Shown here piece after piece: positions 35,171 to 46,454 of a stretch of DNA of 64,000 nucleotides (positions are counted from its first letter, which is position 1; the number at the start of each line of letters is the position of its first letter). The notes under the pieces are model-generated. The model saw nothing but the letters and a program-made list of their open reading frames with translations. It was not told the DNA's origin and did not search any database. The stretch spans positions 42,721,558 through 42,785,557 of the forward strand of contig CM049310.1 of NCBI GenBank assembly GCA_026874595.1, read 5' to 3'. This DNA is from Sipunculus nudus (Eukaryota > Annelida > Sipuncula > Golfingiida > Sipunculidae). The translations under genes and the position numbers were made by a program.

Positions 35171-35879
35171 TCATTCAGAGTGAAACTCTGTTTTTTGCAG
35201 ATACAATTATACTTCCGCCTGGATGTATTGTTTTTATCTGCGGTTGTTTTGCCTTCTGACAACTTTTAAATTTACTGAAAAGTTGTTAACTGACAGAAAA
35301 AAATTATTTTTTAAAAGGATTTCACCAAAAATGATATTGCTGTTATTTTGATTGCAAACATTGGTCGCGTTTGAGCGATATGAGGAGAAAGAATGGGATT
35401 AGCAAATATTTATAAATACGTATAACTAATTCCGGGCTGAGTGATTTATCTCACGATTCATATAAATGTACCAATGGGATTCGTAAAATTGTAACAAATA
35501 ATTTTATAAACTTTTATTGAAACCTCATCTGCCAACTTAAATAACTATAGATTAAGTCGACCATTGGCTGCCGCCGGAGATATCTGTGACCGTGTGTCAA
35601 TATTTATTTATGACAAATGGACACATATCTAAGATATTTAATGACATGTTTTTACATCTGTCATCAGTTATGAACGTGGGATCGCAGGGACCCCAGGACC
35701 ATTACGCATTGTTGAGATTTTGACTCCAGGGACACATGTTAAACAAAACCGAACGCACGCTTGAAACCGGTGAATAAAATCTTAACAAAAGATTGTAAAA
35801 GATACATAAAAAGAATACATACAAAAATACATATTACAATACATGTAGTACAAGTCCCACCAAAACACTTACAAATGTC
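35171..35879. other. Non-coding stretch
   Basis: AT-rich sequence before the LINE 3' end. Nothing recognised. Confidence 0.4.
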
Positions 35880-36032
35880 GTGAGATTATTTTTAAATCAA
35901 CCGGTATATATATGATCTGATACAAAATACGATTTTGTATCTGTATTTTGTATTGTTGTAAGTTGTTTCCATAAAATTTCATATTTCACACGTTTACCCC
36001 TCAATATTGCCATTTTTTCTTCAATCGAATGG

Positions 36033-36225
36033 TACATCTTAATATAATTAATGGCACTGTCGAAAGTTAATGGACGTTTCTTACAATTTACTTGATATAT
36101 ATAGTATTTCACAATCAGGATCATATTAATCAATGTTACATCTTAATATAATTAATGGCACTGTCAAAAGTTAATGGACGTTTCTTACATTTTGCTTGAT
36201 ATATACAGTATTTCACAATCAGGAT
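36033..36225. repeat. Direct duplication, unit about 90 bp
   Basis: 36033-36121 and 36137-36225 repeat TACATCTTAATATAATTAAT through to TTTCACAATCAGGAT with a few differences, inside the 3' part of the LINE. Confidence 0.9.
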
Positions 36226-36268
36226 CTAATAAATCATCTCGATTTACATTCAAAAGTATTTCACGTTT

Positions 36269-36589
36269 TTAAATTATTGCTGGAAGGTTGAGATTTACCA
36301 GCCATTCTGACATTTCAGACCATAGATGCTTCACAATATCACATTCATAAAATACATGTATCAGTGTCTTCTTAGACTTGATACAAAAAGTACACATAGC
36401 AGAATCAACTATTCCTGCTTTTAGAAACAGGGGATTTAATATTATGATTCCATGTAACATTTTAAATTGGAAATATCTTAGTTTTGTCGATATAGTTTTG
36501 CGATATAATTTTTTAAAAGCCTTAAGAACTTCATCGCTATCACAGTTTATTGCTTCTTTCCATCTTAGAAAACAAGTTCTCGGTTCCAC
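36269..36589 (-). pseudogene. LINE C-terminal zinc-finger-like region
   Basis: 106 codons. LRYFQFKMLHGII, then DSAMCTFCIKSKKTLIHVFY and CDIVKHLW, the CxxC...H...C pattern typical of the C-terminus of L1/Tx1-type LINE ORF2 proteins. Confidence 0.8.
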
Positions 36590-36606
36590 ATATTTTTTAC
36601 TATCAG

Positions 36607-37366
36607 TTACTGATACACAGTTTTTACTAGTTTTATCACCTTTCTTAATTTTTCAATTTTAAATGTATACACACGGTCACATTTTGATGATAGTATTTCC
36701 TTTTTCCACAAAGAAGGAATTGCATGTATTATACTATTATATGTCATAACATCCATTTGTATTTTGTACTTCTGGATAAGTTCTTGGCAAGAACAAAAAG
36801 TATAGGACTGAATTACTTTCTTTGTTGGTTGATGAATGAATCTAATACCAGCTTCAAACCAACTTTTTATAAAATACAACTCTATTATTTTGGAGTTAAA
36901 CCATAAAGACTGATTCAAATACTCGCTCATATTTTCTAGTTTAAAAAAACTGTATCCAAACCATTCTTGAAAGATTTTTTTCCAAAACAAGGTAGTATTT
37001 TTAAATAAATAAGTTAGCTCCACATATTCTGCTCTCAGGTTACACTGAAAAATATACTCGGTCATGTTATTTAACTCCCATTTAACTAGTTGTCTCCAAC
37101 CATAATTAATATCAGATGATAATAATCTGCTAATCCATTCTATTTTGTTGCCTGTAATTTTGATAAACATCAACCATATCTAAGCCTCCTTCCTCCTTAG
37201 ATGATATTAAAGTAACTCTTTTCACTTTGTCTATCTTACTATTCCAAATACAATTAAAGAGACTTTTCTCCACCTCTTTCAAAAGAAGGCAGGTGGTTTG
37301 GCAAAACTGAGAAACAGTATGTAAGTGTGAAATCAGGTCAGCCTTAATAACTGTTATTTTGCCCAA
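36607..37366 (-). pseudogene. LINE RT-downstream (thumb/connector) region
   Basis: Two frames. One (37130-37366) carries GKITVIKADLI and EGGLDMVDV, standard LINE ORF2 motifs after the RT palm. The other (36607-37173) has SLWFNSKI, KSWFEAGI and SCQELIQKYKI motifs. A frameshift separates them. Confidence 0.8.
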
Positions 37367-37639
37367 TTGTGTCAGATGTCATTTATCCCACATGCCCATA
37401 GTTTTCTTCATTTTATCGAATACTGGTTTGAAGTTCAGTTAAATCTGCAGCATACTTTTAATCTCAATACATAGCATTTAACAGGCCCCATAGTCCAATG
37501 CAAACCTAGGTTAATGATTTCTTCTTTATAGATCTATGGTAACCTATTGGCATGACCGCAGTTTTGTCCATGCTAATTTTCCGTCCACTGACCTTTTGAA
37601 ATCTTTAATTTGATCTATGGTTTCTTCTATTACTACATG

Positions 37640-37920
37640 TTACCCTGTTAAGAATAAGAAAGGGTCACCAGCATATTGTGAAATTGCATGCTTTCATTAT
37701 CAATTTCTATACCTTTAATGTTCATATTATGAATTGATGCTAATAATTCTGCACATATTATATAAAGGTAAGGTGAGAGTGGGCATCCCTGACGTACTCC
37801 TCTACCCGCTTGAAAAAATCCAGTGGCCATTAATGGCACAGGATGAGATGTCTTTATAAAAGATCCCAATCCATTTAGAAAATAATTAGGTTTAGAAAAT
37901 AGAGGGTTTCTCTCAATCTA
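37640..37920 (-). pseudogene. LINE reverse transcriptase core fragment
   Basis: Contains [20 protein letters not shown] (RT motif with the conserved GxxQGxPLSP) and, after a +1 shift, [12 protein letters not shown], in which the catalytic ADD is changed to AGD. Inactive. Confidence 0.85.
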
Positions 37921-38279
37921 TGAACCATTTTGTTTTGCATCAGAACATTGCTCCTTCTGTTTTTTCTTGTATTATTTTTTCGATCCCTAATTTCTTTTCT
38001 TTAATATCTTCTATTATCTCATCATCTTGAAATTTGGTATACTGTTCTTATAATATTTTCAATGAACTTTCAAACTTCTGGAGTATTGTTTTTTTTTTCT
38101 TTTTACTTAATTTGATAGAATATGCTATTGTGGCTCCTCTTATTTTTCATTTAAAAGTATCCCACAACATGGCTGGATTAGCACATTTATTTTCTTCCTC
38201 CGTATCTTTTATAACTTCTGTTACTAATTTAATATAATCTGCATTATTTAATAGCTTACAATTTATTTTCCAAATTCAG

Positions 38280-39000
38280 GCCCTCTCTTATTTGGTTTCA
38301 TCTCGAGCATAATTTTAATGACAGAATGGTCAGTTTTGAAACCTGGCAGAATATCTGATTTTCGAAACACAGAGATAAGACCTCTTGAAATAAGAAAAAA
38401 GTCTAATCTACAGAAGACTGCTCTTCGATTGAGTCTTTTCCAGGTGTATTGTTTTTGGTGAGAGTGTTGTTCTCTTCAGATGTCTAAAAGATCCAAATTA
38501 TTTTACCATGTATTGATTACTCCTTGTGCTCTTCTATGACTCTGTGCCCGACCCTTTTGTATCATTATAGGTATTAAGAACTAAATTAAAGTCATCACCA
38601 AGTTATTTATTATCATTTGGTAATGTTTCTGAAATATCCATAATATTAGTAAAAAAATCTGGGTCATCATGATTTGGACCATAAATGTTAACCAAGGGTA
38701 ATCTAACATCTATTGGTAGTGTCTAAAACCATGTACTGGCCTTCTTCATTACATATTATATCACGAATTTCAATATTTATATTATTTTTAACCATAACAC
38801 ACACACACACACACACCCTTAGCTTTGTTTGTCCCATGTGCGAAAAAAAATTGTGCCACCCCATTCTGATTTCCAGCTATTTTCCTGTTTGGGTGTACTG
38901 TGTGTTTCTTATAATATTACTTGTGCCTTATGTTTATGAAACCAGTGGTAAGTTTGTCTCTATTTCTTAAAAAGTCTCCTAATCCTCTAATATTTAAAAA
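38280..39000 (-). pseudogene. LINE endonuclease fragment
   Basis: Visible motifs on the minus strand are IRGLGDFL near 38985, ETHSTPKQ and WGGTIFFSH near 38850-38912, LVNIYGPNHDD near 38680 and DDFNLVLN near 38590. Several stops interrupt the frame. A (CA)n run at about 38800-38817 has replaced part of it. Confidence 0.75.
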
Positions 39001-40130
39001 AATTATTTCTATCATGAAGTACTATGAGATAATATTTATCTTTACATCTTTGAATGAAGAAGAAGTACATATGTGTTTTTGTTTTTTGCATCAACATACA
39101 TACGAGTACTTAGACAAAAAGACATGAAGAATCTATAGACAGCAGAGACTTCATTAACACTAATTGATGGCAATACTTCTGCTTGCCTAAAACACAGTGC
39201 AAAATTGCTTATTACTTTTTATAATCTTATTTAAGCACAACTATCTGTAACTATAACATAAAGAGAATTATAATCAAAATTAACCCCTGTTCTAACACTA
39301 ACCATATTTAAATCATAAGTGATAACCAACTGTGGGATTTCTAATTAATGGATGTGTGTATTATTAACTGGTCTAACCCCCCCCCCCCCCCAAACCCCGT
39401 ATATACATGCATCTCAGTGTTAATGTACTAAGTGTTTGGTGTCTTGTAAGTCTCTACATTCAAAATTTTTTTGGTAGTCCTTACTTTCTAGACTGAATCA
39501 ATGAAAGGTTGTTTTACATTTAGTGCCATTATGTTTGTCTGTAAAATGAAAAAAAAAATTCAATCTGGAATGGAATATTCATTTCTAAGTAAAAAAATAA
39601 CCATAACAACATAACTTGTAGACCATGATGCATCCAAAACATTTGACAATTATTAGAAAAGTATAATACTTAAACTATAACGGACCTATTTAAACAGCCG
39701 TCTCTTAGTGATTCTGCTCAATAGCTGGTAATTTCTTGTCGTCCCATCAACCATTGTCTCTAAATAAGTTGGTCCAAAATGAGTCATTCATATACATCTC
39801 ATCAAACTTACATTAAGCCTCCATCAAACACTTGTATATGGAAAATTCCCATATAATAGCAATAATGAATAAGTGATAAAGCTCATTACAAAGACTGTAT
39901 GATTATTTGACTCCTTTCGAATCAACAGTCATAAAGAAAATAAATATGATAAACACAACCCGTCATTGTTTCTTATCATAACACCACTAATCTGATCAAT
40001 GTAATCCATTTTAGACAAAATTAGCGAATTTCAGTGTAATTTGGATATATGAGAACAATTTTGGGCGTCTCTTTGCTTGACTAAATCGTCATTGCAGTCA
40101 ATCTTTTGTTCAGAAATACAAAAGTATCCC
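39001..40130. other. Non-coding stretch
   Basis: AT-rich with a C run at about 39378-39391. Nothing recognised. Confidence 0.4.
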
Positions 40131-40621
40131 TTAAAAGGACATATTCAGAAGCAATATTATGCCTTTTCTTTAACACTATCAGTTCAGTTTTGCCTTATAC
40201 TAAGGTGTCCCAGCAAAACTATCCCACCAAGGCACCAACCAACGGCTGTTTAACAACTTGTTATGGGTCTGCGTGTTGGTAAACACAGTCCACGTGTGTA
40301 TATTTACCATAACAAGGCCGCGTGACCGGAGGTCCGATCGTGAACCGCAAACGCGGTGTGTCAGCCAACGGGACCATGTATAAGTTTTTTCGGCCGTTAG
40401 TCAGGGCACGTGTTGTGGCTCCGCGATGCTCCCGGCCCCACGCGCTGTGTTTATGTTGACACCTGTGATCGCGCCCGATCCACTGTTGTTAACACTCGAT
40501 TACAGGAGTAAGCAAACGGTTTCAAGGCAATATTTTTGCAGGTACAGATTTATTTTAAAGGGAAGCAGCTATTTTCATGTTAATCCAACATACCTTATAC
40601 GTGATTGGCTCCCTTGAACTT
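40131..40621. mobile_element. MITE-like element, related copy at 13244
   Basis: The left end TTAAAAGGACATATTCAG and right end GATTGGCTCCCTTGAACTT are diverged versions of the ends of the 13.2 kb copy, and the interiors align. No coding capacity; the plus-strand frame at 40426-40617 is a shadow. Confidence 0.6.
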
Positions 40622-41549
40622 AAGTTTGCTAATATGAATCCAACACAACCAAGATATGTCATTCTAAAGAAAACATACATCTCCGCAAAAGAACAACCAC
40701 ATCTGCTCTAAGACTTATCTGAATGGGCCAATGGAGAGAATTGTTCTAGTAAAGGTATATTATTGACTCTAGTTCTGTTATTACAACTTGATTCACTTTC
40801 AGAATGTTTTGTTGTCTATCCATAATGCAATGCCAATATGTAAGAATACATTTATAGGATTATGCCGAACATAAAGCATTTCAAGTAGAATTAAATTATC
40901 CACCCAGAGGCAACAGTGCCAAAAAAGTCCCCCCCCCTTCCCCCCCCCCCCAAAAAAAAATATATATATATATTTTTAATAAACCGAGGTACAGGTGCCT
41001 TTATCGGTAGTCACGTCGATGAAGTTGGAGGCCGGTTGCGGGTTCAGGATTTGAAAACCAGTGAAGCCGGCAACGAGTCTGCTGATTCGCCGTTGGTGAA
41101 TCACTCAAATAATGGCAAATGGTCCTCAGTTTTACGCATCGGCACTAAGCGAACCTAGGATCGCTTCCCTTGGAAAAAAACAAGCAATACAGGTTTATGA
41201 TAGATTTAACACGTTATGCGCATAACATAATTACATTGTTTAGTGTTCTGGACACGCCTGTTTTTTACGAGACAACATTAAAGAAGAAAAATATATCCCA
41301 TGTGTTTTATAAGCCTACCACTGAAACTCTATCGATCATAATCTGGCAATTCACACAAGCACAAAAATTGTCGATCTCGCATCCGAAAGTGCGCACTGTC
41401 AATTCGATTCAGGTAAACTCCTTGAAACCAAAATCTATAATACATTTACTGTGTTCTTCTCTACATATTCACACTTGAAGCTTGTAAGGGTAAAAGACTC
41501 ACAGTGAAGCATGAAAGTTGTTCATTTGTTACATGTATCTGTTTTACAG
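40622..41549. other. Non-coding stretch with GC-richer patch
   Basis: C and A runs at 40929-40961. A GC-richer block at 40985-41160 gives an open frame with no recognised domain and could be a degraded SINE or exon. The rest is AT-rich. Confidence 0.35.
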
Positions 41550-42350
41550 TGTTACATGTATCTATTTTATTATGCTTAGGGTTAGGCATTGTGTTTCGTA
41601 TTAGGCACGCCCTCGGAGTTGTTATGGTACCGTACTGGTTGAACCCTAACAGAGGGAAGAGACACAGCGCTCGTGCTAGTCTGGAAATTTCTGGTCTGTT
41701 CATGCGCTATGGGCGCGTGTGTATTGTTGTGTTCTTTGGGATGTTCGTGATATAGACGTTTCTGGCCTTTGGGACAAAAATCATAAATAGGGGCTGTCTT
41801 TAGAGCCGGCAGAGAGGAAAAGAAAACATTCCAGCGGACAGGGAAGAGTGTGAGTTAGTTTTGGGACCTTTCCGATAAATGCAGAACTTATAGATATTCT
41901 TCAGACTTTGTAATACATTTTGTACAGTCTTCAGTTTGCCTTTGGGATTATTACCAGAACTTCACTTTTGGATTACAACAGATTGATTTATGGATTGAAT
42001 CGGACAATTATCTGAGAAGATATGCAGGAACTGTTCATCTGGAATATTTATGTTAAATGAGCAGTGACAGTGGTGGTATCCAGAAATCAAAGTCTAGGAT
42101 CCGGACACTCTGGTACTGTACATTTAATTTGTTATATTGTGTAATTGTATTGATTTAGTGTATTGTAATGTAAGGATTGTTTTAAGAATAAATTATAATC
42201 ATTTGTTAACAAAAAAACACCGACTACTTTATTCATTCCCTTAGACATTTCACGCTGCCTAGTGTTACTGAATCTGATTTTTTTTTATCTCCATAACAAA
42301 ATTAATGATCGTCACCACTACGTGTTCTGTTGTTATTAGGTTCCGTAACA
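41550..42350 (+). mobile_element. LTR-like sequence (solo LTR candidate) 2
   Basis: Begins TGTTACATG (an alternative start lies 23 bases earlier, at a repeat of the same word) and ends TTCCGTAACA. AATAAA at 42187-42192. The interior aligns with 29806-30674 (ATAAATAGGGGCTGT-like block, GACAGTGGTGGTATCCAG, GTAATTGTATTGATTT, CACGCTGCCTAGTGTTAC). Same orientation as copy 1, but the DNA between them is not a retrotransposon interior. Confidence 0.55.
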
Positions 42351-42549
42351 CATATTTTACTGTCTTCTCACTGCAGGCTTTGTATGTGGGTGTGTGGTAA
42401 AAATAGTCGTTCAAGGGATTATTATATATTTTCTTTTCACGAGCCAATTTAACCCTACCATGATAGATCAGAAAAAGAAAAAAAGGCCAAGGTGGACCTG
42501 CTATTTTGTTTCACACGTATAACTATAGGTATGACATTTTTCTTTTTCT

Positions 42550-42970
42550 AGTACGTACAGACTACAGAGTGATACCTCTTCATTTTCCAGAAAATCTCAG
42601 TTTTAAATTTTTTAATGAATTTGAGTTTTTAAATGTGGCTTTCACCACGGACAGACGACCAAGAACGAAACATGCATGATATCATAAGAAAGAACTTACG
42701 TCTTGCATTTTAATACCATAGTCCATGCAGAGTGATACCTCATATTTTTTCTGAAAATCTCATTTTTAAATTTTATAATAAATTTGAGTTTTTAAATTTG
42801 GTTTTCAGCATAGGCCAACCGACCAAGGACGAAACATGAATGATATCATAAGAAAGTTTTTCTCCAAGGCATTTTAATTCCATAGACCATTTAGAGTGAC
42901 ACCTCTTTATTTTCCCGAAATGCTAAATTCTAAATATTTAAATAATTTTGAGTTTTATTTTTAAAAATGC
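42550..42970. repeat. Three-unit tandem repeat, about 165 bp
   Basis: Units share GAGTGATACCTC, TTTTCxGAAAATCTCA, AATTTGAGTTTTTAAAT and GACCAAGxACGAAACATG blocks. Confidence 0.75.
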
Positions 42971-42974
42971 CTTT

Positions 42975-43530
42975 TATGACAGGTGGCGCCACCTACATTT
43001 ATGTTCAGGCTTCAGGACTGGTTTGATGTATCCTCCTGAAATTTTGCATGTGTGTAGCTCTAACATAGCTCTCTAGCATACGCTACACTGTTGCGCCACC
43101 TGTAACCATTGTTGCACTGCGTCTGTCTGTCTGCCGTGGGGGTAAAATCACTCATATCTCGGCAGTGGTTTGACTTATATGCCGAATATGTTGCATGTAT
43201 ATACATCTAGGATAGCTTTCTTGATTTTGTGGCAGGTGGCGCCACCTACATTCACGTTCAGACTGCAGATATCGAGGCTTAAATCTCAGGACTGGTTTGA
43301 CGTATCCTTCTGAAATCTTGCATGTGTATATATCAAATATAGCTCTTTATCATACACGAAATTGGTGGCGCCACCTGCAACCATTTTTGCACAGTGTCCT
43401 CCTGTTTGTCTGTTGTGGGATAAAATCACTCATATACAAGCGGTGGTTTTATTAATCTACCTAAAATTTTGCATAAGTATACAACTTTCAGAGCTTTCTG
43501 GATTTTATGGCAGGTGGCGCCACCCACATA
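42975..43530. repeat. Two-unit repeat (about 260 bp) with GGTGGCGCCACC palindromes
   Basis: Palindromes at 42981-42994, 43234-43247, 43364-43375 and 43512-43524. Between them are AGGACTGGTTTGAxGTATCC, TGAAATxTTGCATGTGT and AAAATCACTCATAT blocks in repeated order. Confidence 0.8.
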
Positions 43531-44212
43531 CACATTTCGGCTGCAGACATCCATGGGAATATGCGACACACCCAACTCTTTTCCCCTTGCCACTCAATTC
43601 ATACCTCACTTCACCCATCCCACTCTAATTTCGGCGGATACACGTAGTCGCTTGTCGTCTACCCGTATTCAAGTTTTATTAAGTGAATAACATATATTTA
43701 TAATGAGGGTCTACAGATGCTTCATACCACAAACCCATACTGTTTTAGGGGTTATTGTCATAGTGTTTTATATTCTGCAGTTTCACTGAAAAAAAACACA
43801 CATTAGTGACAACCAGACCTTGAATAAAAGTTTGATAATGAAATCCTCAATATACATGTTTGCGACCTTGGGAGACTTGTCTGAGATCAGAGGGGTCAAA
43901 TGGCTGCCTCCAGAAGTAATGATCCTGTTTAACTGATAATGTTTTAGAGTTAAATCTTGATAGTATCTGCTCAGAACTTTGACACATGTTTGTTATGTTA
44001 CATATGACATCTGCAAGCAGTTTGGAAAAAGTGTAGTTCTTAAATATCACAGAAGGTATGAGATTGTTCCGCCTGTGTTAATCAGGTGGAGCAGCTCACA
44101 TGCTGTTAATAAAGTCGCAATTAAATAAGGTGGACAAGGGGTGCTCAAACCGTCCAATAACCAAGTTTAATTTGTAGAGCCTCGTTCGGCGCTCGTTCGT
44201 TTACTTTTCATC
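43531..44212. other. Non-coding stretch
   Basis: No gene or element end recognised. Confidence 0.4.
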
Positions 44213-46009
44213 ATGTCTTCTTCTCATTTATTAGGCTTGGTAGGGTTGTGTTTCATGGGGTTATTCTGTACGTTTAATTATTTATATAATATCAGGTTAG
44301 ACTAGATTTAAAGATGTATGTGCCCTTGTTGAGTTACTAACATAGATATGGTTACAATTAACTCTGAAATATACATTGTTTCTATACCTGTACATTTAAA
44401 GACACATACATACCAATAAAAAGAACACCAAATACACGGGATAGTTGGAATTACAGAAAATGTTAACGCCTATTATACACTATCACTGCTGGGCCACTTC
44501 AACCAGTTATATTTCACCAGTCTTAAATATTATTATTTGTCAACAGTTTAATTCCTTCAGACACTCATATTAAGCTTTTCAACCAAACTGGTAACTTGTG
44601 TTGATTCTGGGTGTTCGGGGTCTGCAATGTCTGGATTTGTTAGAGTAATTGTTTTTCTTTGATTTAGGGTCTAACCATTTTAATTGAATTTTAATAAGTT
44701 CAAGTTGTGTTTCTCGTCAACACAGTCACTCGTTTCTAGCACTAAAATGGCTTTGAAACAATCAACACACTGACTATGGTTGCTCATGAACTTTTAACTT
44801 ATTAACAAATTATGTATGCCTGTCATGCTGAAATATCTCTCCGAGGCGGCCAAAGGCCATACACTCGCTTAACCATCACTGCTGCTATCAGCGCCCATAC
44901 TGGCTCAGCCAGTACAAATTTAGATGAGCTAATAGATCAGGCTGAAGGGAGAGACTTGACGTATGGCCTGTGTGAACGACTGAATGATTTTTGAAAACTG
45001 AGGAGTTCTATATAACTGTCTCTAATTATAATTATTAACGAATGATATCTGTCAGATGATGTGATTAGCACAGAGTGTATTTTAGGACTGTATAAGGATA
45101 CCATGTATTCAGCCAAGAAAGTAAGAAATGTATTTATCTTAAACATTCCATGCCTTCGGGGGTGGCGTTTTCTTTGTTTCATAAAGTCAAAGACTAACTT
45201 TGAAAATCCTGCATTTAAGGTGCTTATAAAATTCAGAGAAACGTCGATATATATTTTTATGAAGGGTATATTGTTGATATACATGATTTGTATAAGGCTT
45301 GGTATAAACATATACTGTATATTTTTGTATACAACTCAGTATTGCTTTTAATTCAAAGGACTCCTAACATGGTTGTGATCTATATTAACTCTTTTTCCCT
45401 ATTCTTTGTAGAACCAGAGTATTTCCCTTATTCGTTATGTATATCTATTTATATAAAGGGGTTATGGAATGGGCTTGAAGTTTGTACTATGTAGTTGTTT
45501 TCAATAGGAAAACAAACTTTTGATTATAAATTTCTAGTATTATTTCTTTGTGAGCACCATTTAATTTTATCAAACAAACCTTACAATGATTATTGGGTCC
45601 ATGGGCCTTGTATCCGTGAGGGACATGTCTCCTTCATTGTAGATGCCACAGCCAGGAGGATATGGGTTTATCCCCGCTTTTTTTTTTTTCTTTTTTTTAT
45701 TTGGTGTGTATGTGCAGGTGTGTGTGTTTGTTTGTTCACTGTGTATCTCACATAATTATGAACGGAATCTCATAAATATTTCAGGGTGCTCCAGGAATGG
45801 CAAATGTAGAATTGACTAGATTTGATGTCCCTCCGGAAAATGATCCGGATTCAGGAACGTCAGCAAAGAATATTTACAGGACATGCAGTCATTTATATGC
45901 ACGAATGAACCTTAATATGAACCTTGAACGGACGATATATACATACGACTGCAAACACGGGTCGGTGAGCTCCTTCATCCACGACACGGCGGAGGCTTGC
46001 ATTGCTTAG
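44213..46009 (+). CDS. Weak candidate small secreted-protein gene
   Basis: The ATG at 44213 starts MSSSHLLGLVGLCFMGLF, signal-peptide-like, followed by a good donor GTACGT in phase 1 (exon about 44213-44270). At 45786 a TTTCAG acceptor precedes an open, GC-richer 224-nt segment. It encodes GMANVELTRFDVPPENDP and ends HDTAEACIA-stop at 46009, followed by AATAAA near 46069. Phase does not join the two directly, so a middle exon (perhaps within 44812-44994) would be needed. No family recognised. It may be chance. Confidence 0.2.
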
Positions 46010-46400
46010 AATGTAGCTTCCTAGTTTCGTCATATTTTCACTAATAACATTTCTGTAATCATTTGTGAAAATAAAGGATATTACAGGTGTAAATTGCCTC
46101 ATTGCATTGTCATTAATTCTAGCCGATTTCTTTGAATATTTAAATCAAATATAAATTGTGAATAAAATGGTGCTGACAATTAAGCAAAAATATATAATTT
46201 CATGATATATCGTGGGAGTGAAGAATATTCTTGCAGATATGTTTTGTCCTGTTTGTCATAAGGCCGGGAGTGTCCATATTTCAGATGGTGCCTTCTGCCG
46301 ATACTCCACTGGTTTGTCCTCCTCACCAGTAGAGTCAATTTATCTTCAAAAGTAAAGGGGTGGAGGGGTTGGAGATGAGATGACTCGCATACACACGCAT

Positions 46401-46454
<54 letters not shown>

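Larger units (their letters stand above)
35880..39000 (-). mobile_element. Decayed L1/Tx1-like LINE
   Basis: Read from 39000 downward: an apurinic-type endonuclease (IRGLGDF start, ETHSTPKQ motif near 38900, LVNIYGPNHDD, DDFNLVLN), a reverse transcriptase core, a thumb/linker region and a C-terminal region with a CTFC...H...C zinc-finger-like motif. Frames are broken by many stops and indels, and about 1 kb of RT is missing compared with a full element. The class is inferred from the EN-RT-C-terminal finger order and the RT motifs. Confidence 0.8.

Noticed and set aside
30675-41549. Interior of a giant LTR retrotransposon between the two LTR-like sequences
   Set aside because: The interval holds a minus-strand LINE, tandem arrays and a MITE but no gag/pol, primer-binding site or polypurine tract.
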